Positions 8,768 through 17,411 of a stretch of 64,000 bases of DNA are shown one piece after another. Numbering within the stretch: position 1 is the stretch's first letter; the number at the start of each line of letters is the position of its first letter. The stretch comes from Daejeonella oryzae DSM 19973. Lineage in GTDB: Bacteria; Bacteroidota; Bacteroidia; Sphingobacteriales; Sphingobacteriaceae. Made by a program: the position numbers and the translations under genes. The stretch lies in NCBI RefSeq assembly GCF_000422945.1, contig NZ_AUHA01000006.1:124001-188000 (forward strand), read 5' to 3'. The notes under the pieces were generated by a model. That model saw only the letters and a program-made list of their open reading frames with translations. It ran no database searches and was not told the origin of the DNA.

Positions 8768-10042
8768 TTAGCAGAGTGTCAGGGTTTGAACTCTGTCTGG
8801 TCCGACAGATAAATATTTCACCGGAACTTCTAGGTGCTTTTCAAGATAGTTTATATAATCCTGTAATTTTGCTGGAATTTCTTCTATTGTTCTGATGCCG
8901 GTCAGATCTTCGGCCCAACCCGGAATTGCTTCTAAAACCGGCTCGGCCTTCATCGCATTAATGTCATAGGGCATATAATCAATTTTGCTCCCGTTGTATT
9001 GGTAATGAGTACATGCATAAATGGTTTCGAATCCACTCAGCACGTCTGCTTTTGTCATAACCAGTTCTGTTACTCCGTTTAGCATGATTGCATATTTTAA
9101 TGCCGGAAGATCAATCCATCCGCATCTGCGGGGACGACCGGTTGTTGCGCCAAATTCATGTCCTATTTTGCGAAGTTCTTCACCGGTTTCATCCTCTAAT
9201 TCGGTAGGGAATGGTCCGCTTCCAACTCTGGTGCAATAAGCTTTGAAAATTCCGATTACCTGGCCAATATTTTTTGGAGCCACACCTAAACCTGTGCAGG
9301 CCCCTGCAGAAGTAGTATTTGAAGAAGTAACAAAAGGATATGATCCGAAATCAATATCCAGCATGGTTCCCTGAGCTCCTTCTGCAAGAACAGTTTTTCC
9401 TTCTTTTAAATATTGATTAACAAAATGCTCGCTGTCTACCTGAGGAATGGTTTTTAATAATTCAATAGCCTCGAAAAATGCAGTTTCTTTTTCAGAAAAA
9501 TCAGGAATTTCACCGTAATGAGATAGAATTGATTTGTGCTTGTTCACCAAACGGTCGTACCGCTCACGGAAATCAGGTAGCATGCTGTCACCAACACGCA
9601 AACCATTACGCCCGGTTTTATCCATATACGTTGGTCCGATACCTTTTAAAGTAGATCCAATTTTATCCACTCCCATTTTGGTTTCTGATGCAGCATCCAG
9701 CAACTGGTGTGTAGGAAGAATTAAATGAGCCTTGCGTGCAATAGCTAATTTCTTTTTAGCAACCGGATCAAAACCATTTTTTTTAAGATTATCCAGTTCG
9801 CGTTTTAACGTAATAGGATCTATGACTACACCATTGCCGATCAGGTTCATGGCTTTATCATTAAAAATCCCGGAAGGAATGGTATTTAAAACATATTTCT
9901 GATTATCAAACTCAAGAGTATGACCCGCATTTGGTCCACCCTGAAAGCGGGCAATCAGATCGTATTCCGGACTTAAAACATCCACTATTTTACCTTTTCC
10001 TTCATCGCCCCATTGAAGGCCTAATAAAACGTCAACAGCCAT
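8768..10042 (-). CDS. purA: Adenylosuccinate synthase
   Basis: GTP-dependent ligation of IMP and aspartate, the first committed step to AMP. Motifs in order: LQWGDEGKGKIVD (P-loop-like, residues 9-21), FQGGPNAGHT, TLKGIGPTYMDK, GAQGTMLDIDFGSYPFVTSS, TGRPRRCGW and VTKAD-like VMTKADVL. The 424 residues match the family. The leader of about 60 nt carries a -7 box at 10105-10112, and a palindrome follows the stop codon. Confidence 0.98.
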   Translation of the reverse strand: MAVDVLLGLQWGDEGKGKIVDVLSPEYDLIARFQGGPNAGHTLEFDNQKYVLNTIPSGIFNDKAMNLIGNGVVIDPITLKRELDNLKKNGFDPVAKKKLAIARKAHLILPTHQLLDAASETKMGVDKIGSTLKGIGPTYMDKTGRNGLRVGDSMLPDFRERYDRLVNKHKSILSHYGEIPDFSEKETAFFEAIELLKTIPQVDSEHFVNQYLKEGKTVLAEGAQGTMLDIDFGSYPFVTSSNTTSAGACTGLGVAPKNIGQVIGIFKAYCTRVGSGPFPTELEDETGEELRKIGHEFGATTGRPRRCGWIDLPALKYAIMLNGVTELVMTKADVLSGFETIYACTHYQYNGSKIDYMPYDINAMKAEPVLEAIPGWAEDLTGIRTIEEIPAKLQDYINYLEKHLEVPVKYLSVGPDRVQTLTLC

Positions 10043-10104
10043 TATTATTTATTTAATTTGAAATTTGTTTTAAAACGCAGAGATCTTGTTTTTCTCAGTT
10101 CCTG

Positions 10105-10112
10105 CAAAAGTA
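10105..10112 (-). promoter_or_regulatory. -7 promoter box (TACTTTTG) of purA
   Basis: Perfect TANNTTTG on the minus strand, 62 nt upstream of the purA ATG. This leaves a real 5' leader, unlike most other boxes in this window. No clear -33 element. Confidence 0.4.
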
Positions 10113-10248
10113 TCATCCTGCTTATATCTTTCACGATATTATTTTGATTTTGGCCGGATATTTAAATTACTCTTTATAAGAAATGGTAAATGTAATTCCG
10201 GACATACTTAAACTTTTTTTATCTGAAAATATAAATTGACAAATAGTT

Positions 10249-10725
10249 TTAGATTTTACTCACGTAAGAATCACAATGGCCTGCTTTAAGCCGGGTGCAA
10301 TTGCCATATAAATTCAGCGAGTGATGTTTAATATCAAACTTTAGCAAATCACCCATCATGCTTTGAATTTGCTGAATCCGCGGATCGCAAAACTCGACAA
10401 CTTTACCGCAATCGATACAAATTATATGATCATGCTGTTTATACCCGTATGATTTTTCGAATTGTGCCATGTTTTTACCAAACTGATGTTTGGTAACCAA
10501 ATCACAGGATAATAAAAGTTCCAGGGTATTGTAAACCGTTGCACGGCTTACCCTGTATTTTTTATTTTTCATGTGAATGTAAAGCGATTCGACATCAAAA
10601 TGATCATTACGCGAATAAATCTCTTCCAGAATGGCAAAGCGCTCGGGTGTTTTGCGGAGGTTTTTATTTTCGAGATAGGCTTCGAAAATTTTTTTAACCA
10701 TAACAATGGTTTCTTCTACAGGCAT
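10249..10725 (-). CDS. Fur-family transcriptional regulator
   Basis: Metal- or peroxide-responsive repressor: an N-terminal winged helix ([14 protein letters not shown], then [18 protein letters not shown]) and a C-terminal dimerisation domain. The metal-binding stretch [15 protein letters not shown] includes one CxxC zinc pair. A second conventional CxxC near the C terminus is missing; two cysteines there are spaced [11 protein letters not shown]. Length 158, normal for Fur/PerR. Whether it senses iron, zinc or peroxide cannot be read from the sequence. It lies between purA and the ppGpp enzyme, on the same strand but with its own -7 box. Confidence 0.92.
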   Translation of the reverse strand: MPVEETIVMVKKIFEAYLENKNLRKTPERFAILEEIYSRNDHFDVESLYIHMKNKKYRVSRATVYNTLELLLSCDLVTKHQFGKNMAQFEKSYGYKQHDHIICIDCGKVVEFCDPRIQQIQSMMGDLLKFDIKHHSLNLYGNCTRLKAGHCDSYVSKI

Positions 10726-10744
10726 ATTTTGGGTTACTGACGGT

Positions 10745-10752
10745 CAAATTTA
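10745..10752 (-). promoter_or_regulatory. -7 promoter box (TAAATTTG) of the fur-like gene
   Basis: TANNTTTG on the minus strand, ending 19 nt before the ATG at 10725. It supports this start over an internal ATG at 10701. Confidence 0.4.
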
Positions 10753-10783
10753 TCCAAAAAAATAAGAAATCCCCGGGATTTTA

Positions 10784-13018
10784 TCATGAAGCTTTATCAA
10801 TTATGTCGGCTTCTGAATCAAAGCGGTTTACAGAGGTAACTCCTTTAACTTCTTTCAGCCTTTTGATAAGGCTGTCTAAATGTTGGGTATCATTCACATA
10901 AACCATAATAGAACCATCAAATATACCTTCGTAACTGTCTACAGTAATGGAACGCATATTAACTTTAAAATCACTTGAAATTACTTTTGTGATATTGTTG
11001 ATCAAGCCAACATCATCAATTCCTTTGATGCGTAACCCGGTTAAAAAAGCAAGTTCTTTTTGCGAATCCCATTTTGCCTTTACAATGCGATAACCATAAT
11101 TTGATAGTAATTTAGCTGCATTAGGGCAATTGGTACGATGGATTTTAATCCCTTCGGATACGGTAACAAAGCCAAATACATCGTCTCCGGGAATTGGATT
11201 GCAGCATGCAGATAGCTTGTAATCTATTTTTTGTAAATCTTCCCCGATGAGTAATATATCGCTGTCTTTCCCTTTATTCTTTTTTAACAAACCATCAAAT
11301 GGAACAGTTTCAGGTCTTTCGGGACGAGTTTCAATGATTTTTTCTGAGGCTACAAACTCTTTCAGTTGCTTAAGGTCTATTAAGCCTTTTGCAACATTGT
11401 AAAATAAGTCCTGGGTAGAAGGCAATTTAAAATAATAGGTAAGCTTGTATAAATTATCGGTATTGTAAGTAATCTTCAATGATTTTAATTTACGTTCCAA
11501 AATTTCTTTACCATCTTCAGCAACTTTTCTTTTTTCTTCTTTTAGAGCTGATTTGATTTTAGATTTCGCCTTGGCAGTTACTACAAAACTTAACCAGTCT
11601 TCTTTAGGAACCTGCTTGCTTGACGTTATGATCTCTACCTGATCGCCATTTTGAAGCTTATGAGCCAAAGGCACCAATTTGTGGTTGACCTTAGCGCCAA
11701 TACAACTCGATCCAATATCAGTATGAATTTCAAAAGCGAAATCTAAAGCGGTTGCATTAATCGGAAGTTGAATTAGGGCACCTTTTGGAGTGAAAATGAA
11801 TATCTCATCAGAGAATAAATTCATCTTAAAATCGTCCAGAAAATCCAAAGCGTTGGCTTCCGGATTGTTTAAAAGTTCTCTGATTTTATGAATCCACTGA
11901 TCTAATCCACCGTCGGCAGATGATTCTTTATATTTCCAGTGTGCCGCAAATCCCTTTTCGGCAATTTCATTCATACGTTTGGTGCGAATCTGAACTTCGA
12001 CCCATTGCCCTTTCGGACCCATAACCGTGGTATGCAATGATTCATATCCATTTGCTTTAGGCGATGAAATCCAGTCGCGTAAGCGATCAGGATTTGGTCG
12101 GTACAAATCAGTTACTATAGAATAAGCTTTCCAGCAATCCGATTTTTCATTTTCAGGCTTGCTGTTTAAAATAATACGGATGGCAAAAAGATCGTATACT
12201 TCTTCGAATGGAATATTTTTCTTACGGATTTTGTTCCAGATAGAATTTATGGATTTTGGGCGGCCATACATTTCGGCTTCTAATCCTTGTTCTTTCAGAA
12301 TTTCATCAATTGGTTCAATAAAATCTTTAACAAAATTTTCGCGTTCAGTTTTCTTTTCATTCAGTTGGCTCGCTATCAACTTGTAAGTTTCCGGCTCCAT
12401 GTATTTCATCGCCAGATCCTCCAACTCAGATTTCATGGTATATAATCCAAGCCGGTGTGCCAGAGGAGCATATAAATAGACCGTTTCTGAAGATATTTTC
12501 AGTTGTTTATCCCTTGGCATGAAATCCATGGTTCGCATATTATGCAAACGATCGGCAAGTTTTATAAGGATAACTCTCACATCATCTGCCAGAGTTAAAA
12601 GCATTTTTCTGAAATTCTCGGCCTGCAACGAGCTGTTATAATCAAATACACCTGAGATTTTTGTCAGGCCGTCGATTATTTTGGCAGTCTTTTTTCCGAA
12701 CTCACGTTCAATGTCATCTAATGTAATATCCGTATCCTCTACCACATCGTGCAATAGTGCGCACACGATAGATGTGGTTCCTAAACCAATTTCCTGAGCG
12801 GCAATTTGAGCTACCGCGATGGGATGATAAATATACGGCTCTCCGGACTTGCGGCGCATATTCTGATGACTTTCAAGAGCCATATCAAAGGCACGCCTGA
12901 TCATCCGTTTATCACCTTTTTGCATGGTGGGCTTACATGCTCTTAATAATGCCCGATATCTTTTAAGGATCTCTTTTTTCTCAGCTTCCAGATCAATCAC
13001 TAATTCATTCATATTCAA
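10784..13018 (-). CDS. rsh: Bifunctional (p)ppGpp synthetase/hydrolase (RelA/SpoT homologue)
   Basis: Long stringent-response enzyme of 744 residues. The N-terminal HD hydrolase looks intact, with HDVVED at residues 90-95 and an upstream His51. The synthetase domain follows at about 230-370 (YDLFAIRII, NGYESLHTTV, VEVQIRT, AEKGFAAHW). Then come TGS (IFTPKGALIQLP), a helical/CC region with SACCNPIPGD, and a C-terminal ACT domain (about 665-735). Because both catalytic sites are preserved, it should both make and degrade ppGpp. It is the only long RSH in the window. It is transcribed away from DUF4294. Confidence 0.96.
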   Translation of the reverse strand: MNMNELVIDLEAEKKEILKRYRALLRACKPTMQKGDKRMIRRAFDMALESHQNMRRKSGEPYIYHPIAVAQIAAQEIGLGTTSIVCALLHDVVEDTDITLDDIEREFGKKTAKIIDGLTKISGVFDYNSSLQAENFRKMLLTLADDVRVILIKLADRLHNMRTMDFMPRDKQLKISSETVYLYAPLAHRLGLYTMKSELEDLAMKYMEPETYKLIASQLNEKKTERENFVKDFIEPIDEILKEQGLEAEMYGRPKSINSIWNKIRKKNIPFEEVYDLFAIRIILNSKPENEKSDCWKAYSIVTDLYRPNPDRLRDWISSPKANGYESLHTTVMGPKGQWVEVQIRTKRMNEIAEKGFAAHWKYKESSADGGLDQWIHKIRELLNNPEANALDFLDDFKMNLFSDEIFIFTPKGALIQLPINATALDFAFEIHTDIGSSCIGAKVNHKLVPLAHKLQNGDQVEIITSSKQVPKEDWLSFVVTAKAKSKIKSALKEEKRKVAEDGKEILERKLKSLKITYNTDNLYKLTYYFKLPSTQDLFYNVAKGLIDLKQLKEFVASEKIIETRPERPETVPFDGLLKKNKGKDSDILLIGEDLQKIDYKLSACCNPIPGDDVFGFVTVSEGIKIHRTNCPNAAKLLSNYGYRIVKAKWDSQKELAFLTGLRIKGIDDVGLINNITKVISSDFKVNMRSITVDSYEGIFDGSIMVYVNDTQHLDSLIKRLKEVKGVTSVNRFDSEADIIDKAS

Positions 13019-13129
13019 AACACAATAGCTGGCTTATAAAAAAGCTTTTGAATTATATTGGGTTACAACTAACATTTTCCCGTATATATAGTATAAGATT
13101 TTAGCAGTAACTTTACGAAGCATAAATTT

Positions 13130-13744
13130 ATGAAATTTTTCAGGCTTACGTTTATTTTTTGCATGGTTATCATGTCGGCCGGATCATTTGCCCAGATTAA
13201 AAACGACCCATACGTTAAAGGCAAAAATGATACCATCCGGGTTGCTATTACCAATATTGACGATGAGCTGATTCCATGGTTTCCTTTACAGGATGTATAT
13301 ATCCTTTCTACCCGAATCTTTAAATCTCCGGCAGAAAGGGCCAAATTTAACAGGTTAAGATATAATGTTCTTAAAGTGCTGCCATACGCTATGTTTGCAC
13401 GCAACCGCTATGCCCGTTTGCAACAGAATATGGCTTCTAACTTAACCCGAAGAGAAAAGAAAAAACTGGTTAAGGAATTTGAAAAAGAAGTTAAGGACAT
13501 GTTTAATCGCGAAATTAAAAACCTGACAATTACGCAGGGCGGCATATTAATCAAACTTATAGATCGTGAAACCGGAAATAGTAGTTATGAGTTGCTTAAA
13601 GACATGAAAGGTGGTTTTACGGCTTTCTTTTATCAATCTGTGGCACGGATTTTCGGTAATAACCTGAAAAATAAATACGATCCTCAGGAGGATCGGGATA
13701 TTGAAGCAATCATTCAATCATCGGGTTATTACATGTACAACTAA
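13130..13744 (+). CDS. DUF4294 family secreted protein
   Basis: Protein of 204 residues with a signal peptide (cleavage near SFA-QIK). A conserved early segment DDELIPWFPLQDVYI is the mark of DUF4294, a family restricted to Bacteroidota. The remainder is helical and very basic (RREKKKLVKEFEKEVKDMF), and the tail is rich in Asp, Glu and Tyr. Function unknown. The next gene starts 1 bp after the stop codon, so this is the first gene of a tight three-gene run with the peroxidase and bshB1. Confidence 0.85.
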   Translation: MKFFRLTFIFCMVIMSAGSFAQIKNDPYVKGKNDTIRVAITNIDDELIPWFPLQDVYILSTRIFKSPAERAKFNRLRYNVLKVLPYAMFARNRYARLQQNMASNLTRREKKKLVKEFEKEVKDMFNREIKNLTITQGGILIKLIDRETGNSSYELLKDMKGGFTAFFYQSVARIFGNNLKNKYDPQEDRDIEAIIQSSGYYMYN

Positions 13745-13745
13745 T

Positions 13746-14252
13746 ATGGAGAAAAAATCGGTGCACCAATTCTCAGTTCAAAAACCGAATGGTGAAGAGG
13801 TGAGTCTCAAAAATTTTGATAATAAAGTTCTTCTAATAGTAAACACCGCTTCTGATTGTGGCTTTACTTCGCAGCTTAAAGAGCTGGAACAATTACGCAA
13901 TCAATTTCCTCGTCAGGATTTTGAAATCTTAGCCTTTCCTTCTAATGATTTTGGTGGGCAGGAACCCCTGGAAGGTGCCGAAATTGGCAAATTTTGCGAA
14001 ATTAATTACGATACACATTTTCCTATTTTTGATAAAATCCGCGTCCGCGGAACCTATGCCCATCCTTTATTCCAGTTTTTAGCTGATAAGAAGCAAAACG
14101 GAAGTGTTGGTGCTCCTCCAAGGTGGAATTTTCATAAATATCTGGTTAACCAGAAAGGAGAAGTTATTGATTTCTTTTACCCTTTCACCAAACCAAATTC
14201 TACCAAGATAAAAAAGAGAATTAATAAATTATTACAAGTTAAAGAAGTATGA
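13746..14252 (+). CDS. Glutathione peroxidase-type thiol peroxidase
   Basis: Thioredoxin-fold peroxidase reducing hydroperoxides with a thiol. The peroxidatic Cys lies in NTASDCGFTSQ, replacing selenocysteine; the other tetrad positions are in FPSNDFGGQEP (Gln) and PPRWNFHKYLV (Trp, Asn). 168 residues from the ATG at 13746; an upstream ATG at 13701 would overlap DUF4294 by 44 bp and is rejected. The stop codon overlaps the bshB1 start by 4 bp. Because these bacteria generally lack glutathione and the next gene makes bacillithiol, the real reductant is probably thioredoxin or bacillithiol (inference). Confidence 0.95.
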   Translation: MEKKSVHQFSVQKPNGEEVSLKNFDNKVLLIVNTASDCGFTSQLKELEQLRNQFPRQDFEILAFPSNDFGGQEPLEGAEIGKFCEINYDTHFPIFDKIRVRGTYAHPLFQFLADKKQNGSVGAPPRWNFHKYLVNQKGEVIDFFYPFTKPNSTKIKKRINKLLQVKEV

Positions 14253-14965
14253 AATTAGATATCCTCGTAATTGCCGTTCATCCGGATGATGCCGAGTTAA
14301 GTTGTTCAGGAACCATATTAAAACATTTGCAGGAAGGAAAAAAAGTTGGAATTGTTGATCTCACCAGAGGAGAGTTAGGTACCCGCGGATCTGCAGAAAT
14401 ACGAGATGAAGAAGCGGCAAATTCAGCCAAAATTTTGGGATTATCCGTACGGGAAAATCTAAGAATGCGTGACGGATTTTTTAAAAATGATGAAGAACAT
14501 CAGCTTGAGATTATTAGAATAATAAGAAAATATACCCCCGAAATAATTCTTTCAAATGCTTTGGAAGATCGTCATCCTGACCACGGAAAAGCCGGCGATC
14601 TGGTAAATGATGCTGCATTTTTATCAGGATTATCGAAGATAAAAACTACAGATGAGGGAGATTTGCAGCAAGCATGGCGTCCACGTTTAATACTGCAGTA
14701 TATTCAGGATAAATATATTAAACCGGATATTTTAATCGATGTTTCAGATTTCTGGGACCAGAAGATGGAAAGTATTGCAGCGTTTAAAACTCAGTTTTTT
14801 AATCCGGATGGGGATAGTGACGAAACGTATATTTCATCACCGGGGTTTTTAAAAGTGATTGAGGCCCGCAGTCGTGATTTTGGGAAATATATCAATGCAA
14901 CACATGCAGAAGGATTTACAAGCCGTAAATTACTTGGAGTAGATAATTTATTTAATTTGAAATAG
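14249..14965 (+). CDS. bshB1: Bacillithiol biosynthesis deacetylase BshB1
   Basis: Zinc deacetylase of the LmbE/PIG-L fold that removes the acetyl group from N-acetylglucosaminyl-malate, the second step of bacillithiol synthesis. The zinc/catalytic motif AVHPDDAELSCSGT is at residues 9-22, followed by DLTRGELGTRGS and the second metal motif NALEDRHPDHGKA. Length 238 as in the family. It overlaps the peroxidase gene by 4 bp (ATGA), so the two are translationally coupled. BshA and BshC are not in the window. Confidence 0.93.
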   Translation: MKLDILVIAVHPDDAELSCSGTILKHLQEGKKVGIVDLTRGELGTRGSAEIRDEEAANSAKILGLSVRENLRMRDGFFKNDEEHQLEIIRIIRKYTPEIILSNALEDRHPDHGKAGDLVNDAAFLSGLSKIKTTDEGDLQQAWRPRLILQYIQDKYIKPDILIDVSDFWDQKMESIAAFKTQFFNPDGDSDETYISSPGFLKVIEARSRDFGKYINATHAEGFTSRKLLGVDNLFNLK

Positions 14966-14966
14966 G

Positions 14967-15827
14967 TTATCTGGCAAAGGCGTTATCTTTAAAAATGCCT
15001 GCAATAACTTTTCCGCTCTGCAAACGGAGAGAACCTTTGCCATTGCATTTGCCGTTTATCCAGTTACCCTCGTAAACGCTGCCATTTTCATAAATCATTT
15101 TACCATAACCATTGCGCAGGTCATTTTTGAATTCACCCTCATAAAATGATCTTGCGCTATACTGATAAGTACCCTTGCCGGAGCGCTTCCCATTAAGCCA
15201 GGTTCCTGAATACATACTTTTATCAGGGAAAATATAAACCCCGAAGCCATTAAAATTATCATTCAAATAATCTCCTTTGTAAATTGCTCCCGATTTAAAG
15301 CGATAGGTACAATTTCCTTTGCGGAGATTATTTTCAAAATCGCCTTCATAAATATTCCCGTTAGGGAAATTCATAATTCCTTTTCCATCAAACAAATCAT
15401 TTTTAAAGCTGCCTGAGTATTTCAACCCATTAAACTTAAAGAGAGATCCCTGTCCGTTTGCTTTTCCATTTTCATAGTTGCCTTCATAAATATCTTTGTT
15501 TTTGAAAAGCATACGACCTTTTCCGCTAGCCTGAAAATTTTCTATCTGGCCAACGTACTTATCTCCATTTTTAAAATAGTAAGAACCTTTTTTAGGATTT
15601 CCCCGAAGCCAATTGCCTTCATAAACATCGCCGTTTTTGAAAACCATTTTTCCGAAACCTTCGAAAATTCCATTTTTAAACTGACCTTCATATAAATCAT
15701 TGCTATCTGTACGATAGCTTCCTTTCCCGTTTTCACAATCGCCGGATAAGCAGTATTTAATTTGCCCCGAAACGGTGGTAGCACACAGAAATATAAAGAA
15801 AAGGAAGGCTGTTGATTTGAATGACAT
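14967..15827 (-). CDS. Secreted MORN-repeat protein
   Basis: About eleven consecutive MORN repeats (pattern YEGxFxNGxxxGxGxxxFxNG) fill the whole 287-residue chain after a signal peptide (cleavage near VSG-QIK). An ATG nine codons upstream would put charged residues before the leader and overlap the hairpin at 15843-15868, so I start at 15827. MORN repeats form elongated beta sheets and often mediate membrane or protein contacts; there is no catalytic domain. It ends one base from the convergent bshB1 gene. Function unknown. Confidence 0.88.
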   Translation of the reverse strand: MSFKSTAFLFFIFLCATTVSGQIKYCLSGDCENGKGSYRTDSNDLYEGQFKNGIFEGFGKMVFKNGDVYEGNWLRGNPKKGSYYFKNGDKYVGQIENFQASGKGRMLFKNKDIYEGNYENGKANGQGSLFKFNGLKYSGSFKNDLFDGKGIMNFPNGNIYEGDFENNLRKGNCTYRFKSGAIYKGDYLNDNFNGFGVYIFPDKSMYSGTWLNGKRSGKGTYQYSARSFYEGEFKNDLRNGYGKMIYENGSVYEGNWINGKCNGKGSLRLQSGKVIAGIFKDNAFAR

Positions 15828-15842
15828 ATCACTTATACGACG

Positions 15843-15868
15843 AATGCCCGGCATTAGTGCCGGGCATT
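15843..15868 (-). terminator. Hairpin downstream of lat
   Basis: AATGCCCGGCA and TGCCGGGCATT form a perfect 11-bp GC-rich stem with a 4-nt loop, 23 nt beyond the lat stop codon. No T-run follows on the minus strand, so it may slow rather than stop transcription before the MORN gene. Confidence 0.55.
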
Positions 15869-15891
15869 CTGGATTTTAACAGAAATAGATT

Positions 15892-17223
15892 TTATAGTGA
15901 TGGTAATATTTTTTCCAGAACCTCCATGCCCTGATCAATATGTTTTTCTTCAATAATCAGTGCAGGACGGAAGCGAATCGTATTATTTCCGCATCCGAGG
16001 AACATAATATGATGATCCAATCCTTTTTGAATGAACGTATCACGCATTTCTTTTGAAGGGAAATCAAAAGCTGTAAGTAAACCACGGCCGCGAACATTAG
16101 ACACTTTGCTGTTGCTCAAAGAGATTTTCTTTAATTTTTCCTGAAGATAATTTCCAACCACGGTAGCATTCTGCAACAGATTGTCTTCTTCAAGAATTTC
16201 AAGATATTTGGATGACCGAACCATATCTACCAGATTACCGCCCCAGGTAGAATTAATACGAGAGGGAATGTTAAAAACATTGGTTTCTATTTCATCTACT
16301 TTTTTTCCAACCAATATACCGCAAACCTGCATTTTTTTACCAAAGGCAAGAATATCGGGGCGGGCATTTTCTCCGAAATGCTCATGACACCAGAATTTAC
16401 CTGTTAAACCAACGCCTGTTTGCACTTCATCATAAATCAAAAAGCATTCATTTTCATCACATAACTGCCGAAGCTGCTCCAGATATTCTTTGCGTACATG
16501 GTTGTCTCCGCCTTCGGATTGGATAGGTTCAATTATAATTGCGCAAATATCATCCTTGTTATCTGCAAATGCCTGTCTGATTTGCGCCAGTGAAAGTTCT
16601 TCCCGGCTTTTTAATTCATCATAACCCTCGTCAGAATATGGGAATTTAATAGATGGAAAAGATACTCTCGGCCAGTCGAATTTTGCAAACCATTTAGTTT
16701 TATCAGGCAAAGTATTCGTTAAACTTAAGGTATAACCTGAGCGGCCATGAAAGGCTTTTTCAAAGTGGATTACTTTCATCCCGCGTTCGCGGAGATGTCC
16801 TTTCTGGAAATTTTTCTGAACTTTCCAGTCCATAGCTACTTTAAGCGCATTTTCAATGGCTAATGAACCGCCTGCAATAAAAAATGCGTGTGGCAAATAT
16901 TCGGGTATACCTACTCTTGAAAAAGTTTCAACAAACTGGGCATATTGCGTGGTATATATATCTGAATTTGATGGATTGGTAAGAGCTGCAAGCATTAAAT
17001 TTTTCTTGAATTCTTCATCATTAATCATTTTGGGGTGATTATAACCCAAAGGAACTGATGCAAAACATGTAAAGAAATCTAATAATGTACGATCATATTT
17101 AGAATCATAAATATGCACGCCTTTACTTTTTTCCATGTCGAAAGTTAAGTCAAAGCCATCTGCCAAAATGTGTTTGCTTAAGGTTTTTTGAACCTGATCT
17201 GCTGATACTGATAATTTGTACAT
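15892..17223 (-). CDS. lat: L-lysine 6-transaminase
   Basis: PLP enzyme moving the epsilon-amino group of lysine to 2-oxoglutarate to give the semialdehyde/piperideine-6-carboxylate. Class III aminotransferase motifs: FFTCFASVPLGYNHPKM, HAFFIAGGSLAIENALK, ALKVAMDWK with FHGRSGYTLSLTNT, DEVQTGVGLTGKFW, and the PLP lysine in AFGKKMQVCG. The pattern is that of LAT rather than ornithine or GABA transaminases. 443 residues from the ATG at 17223, chosen because a full promoter lies directly upstream of it. No aldehyde dehydrogenase partner is in the window. Confidence 0.93.
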   Translation of the reverse strand: MYKLSVSADQVQKTLSKHILADGFDLTFDMEKSKGVHIYDSKYDRTLLDFFTCFASVPLGYNHPKMINDEEFKKNLMLAALTNPSNSDIYTTQYAQFVETFSRVGIPEYLPHAFFIAGGSLAIENALKVAMDWKVQKNFQKGHLRERGMKVIHFEKAFHGRSGYTLSLTNTLPDKTKWFAKFDWPRVSFPSIKFPYSDEGYDELKSREELSLAQIRQAFADNKDDICAIIIEPIQSEGGDNHVRKEYLEQLRQLCDENECFLIYDEVQTGVGLTGKFWCHEHFGENARPDILAFGKKMQVCGILVGKKVDEIETNVFNIPSRINSTWGGNLVDMVRSSKYLEILEEDNLLQNATVVGNYLQEKLKKISLSNSKVSNVRGRGLLTAFDFPSKEMRDTFIQKGLDHHIMFLGCGNNTIRFRPALIIEEKHIDQGMEVLEKILPSL

Positions 17224-17241
17224 AAGGGGTAAGGTTAGACT

Positions 17242-17273
17242 CAAAAATATCAAAAACGCCTCAATTGGGCAAA
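17242..17273 (-). promoter_or_regulatory. Complete Bacteroidota-type promoter of lat
   Basis: On the minus strand TTTG (17273-17270) and TATTTTTG (17249-17242) are separated by 20 bp, an excellent fit to the TTG-N17-23-TANNTTTG consensus. The -7 box ends 18 nt before the ATG at 17223. This is the best complete promoter in the window. Confidence 0.65.
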
Positions 17274-17300
17274 TTTTGAGGTTTTTTGAATATTATTATA

Positions 17301-17333
17301 AAAAACAGGTTTAAACTGTTTAAACCTGTTTTT
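17301..17333 (-). terminator. Intrinsic terminator of the desulfhydrase-like gene
   Basis: Perfect 15-bp inverted repeat (17301-17315 with 17319-17333) around a CTG loop. The descending arm ends in Ts on the minus strand. It lies about 80 bp beyond the stop codon of the gene at 17412-18308 and upstream of the lat promoter. Confidence 0.8.
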
Positions 17334-17411
17334 ATAAGTTTTTTATTTTTATTTTAATTGATTCAGATTTTTATTCTTTGACTTAAGGGATAAAATTCTG
17401 CTTAAAAACGC

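Noticed and set aside
13701-13745. Upstream ATG for the peroxidase gene
   Set aside because: It would overlap the DUF4294 coding region by 44 bp and add residues absent from peroxidases.
17253-17287. Second hairpin (CCTCAA/TTGAGG) as a terminator near lat
   Set aside because: It overlaps the well-formed lat promoter and has only six pairs; the stronger stem at 17301-17333 explains termination.
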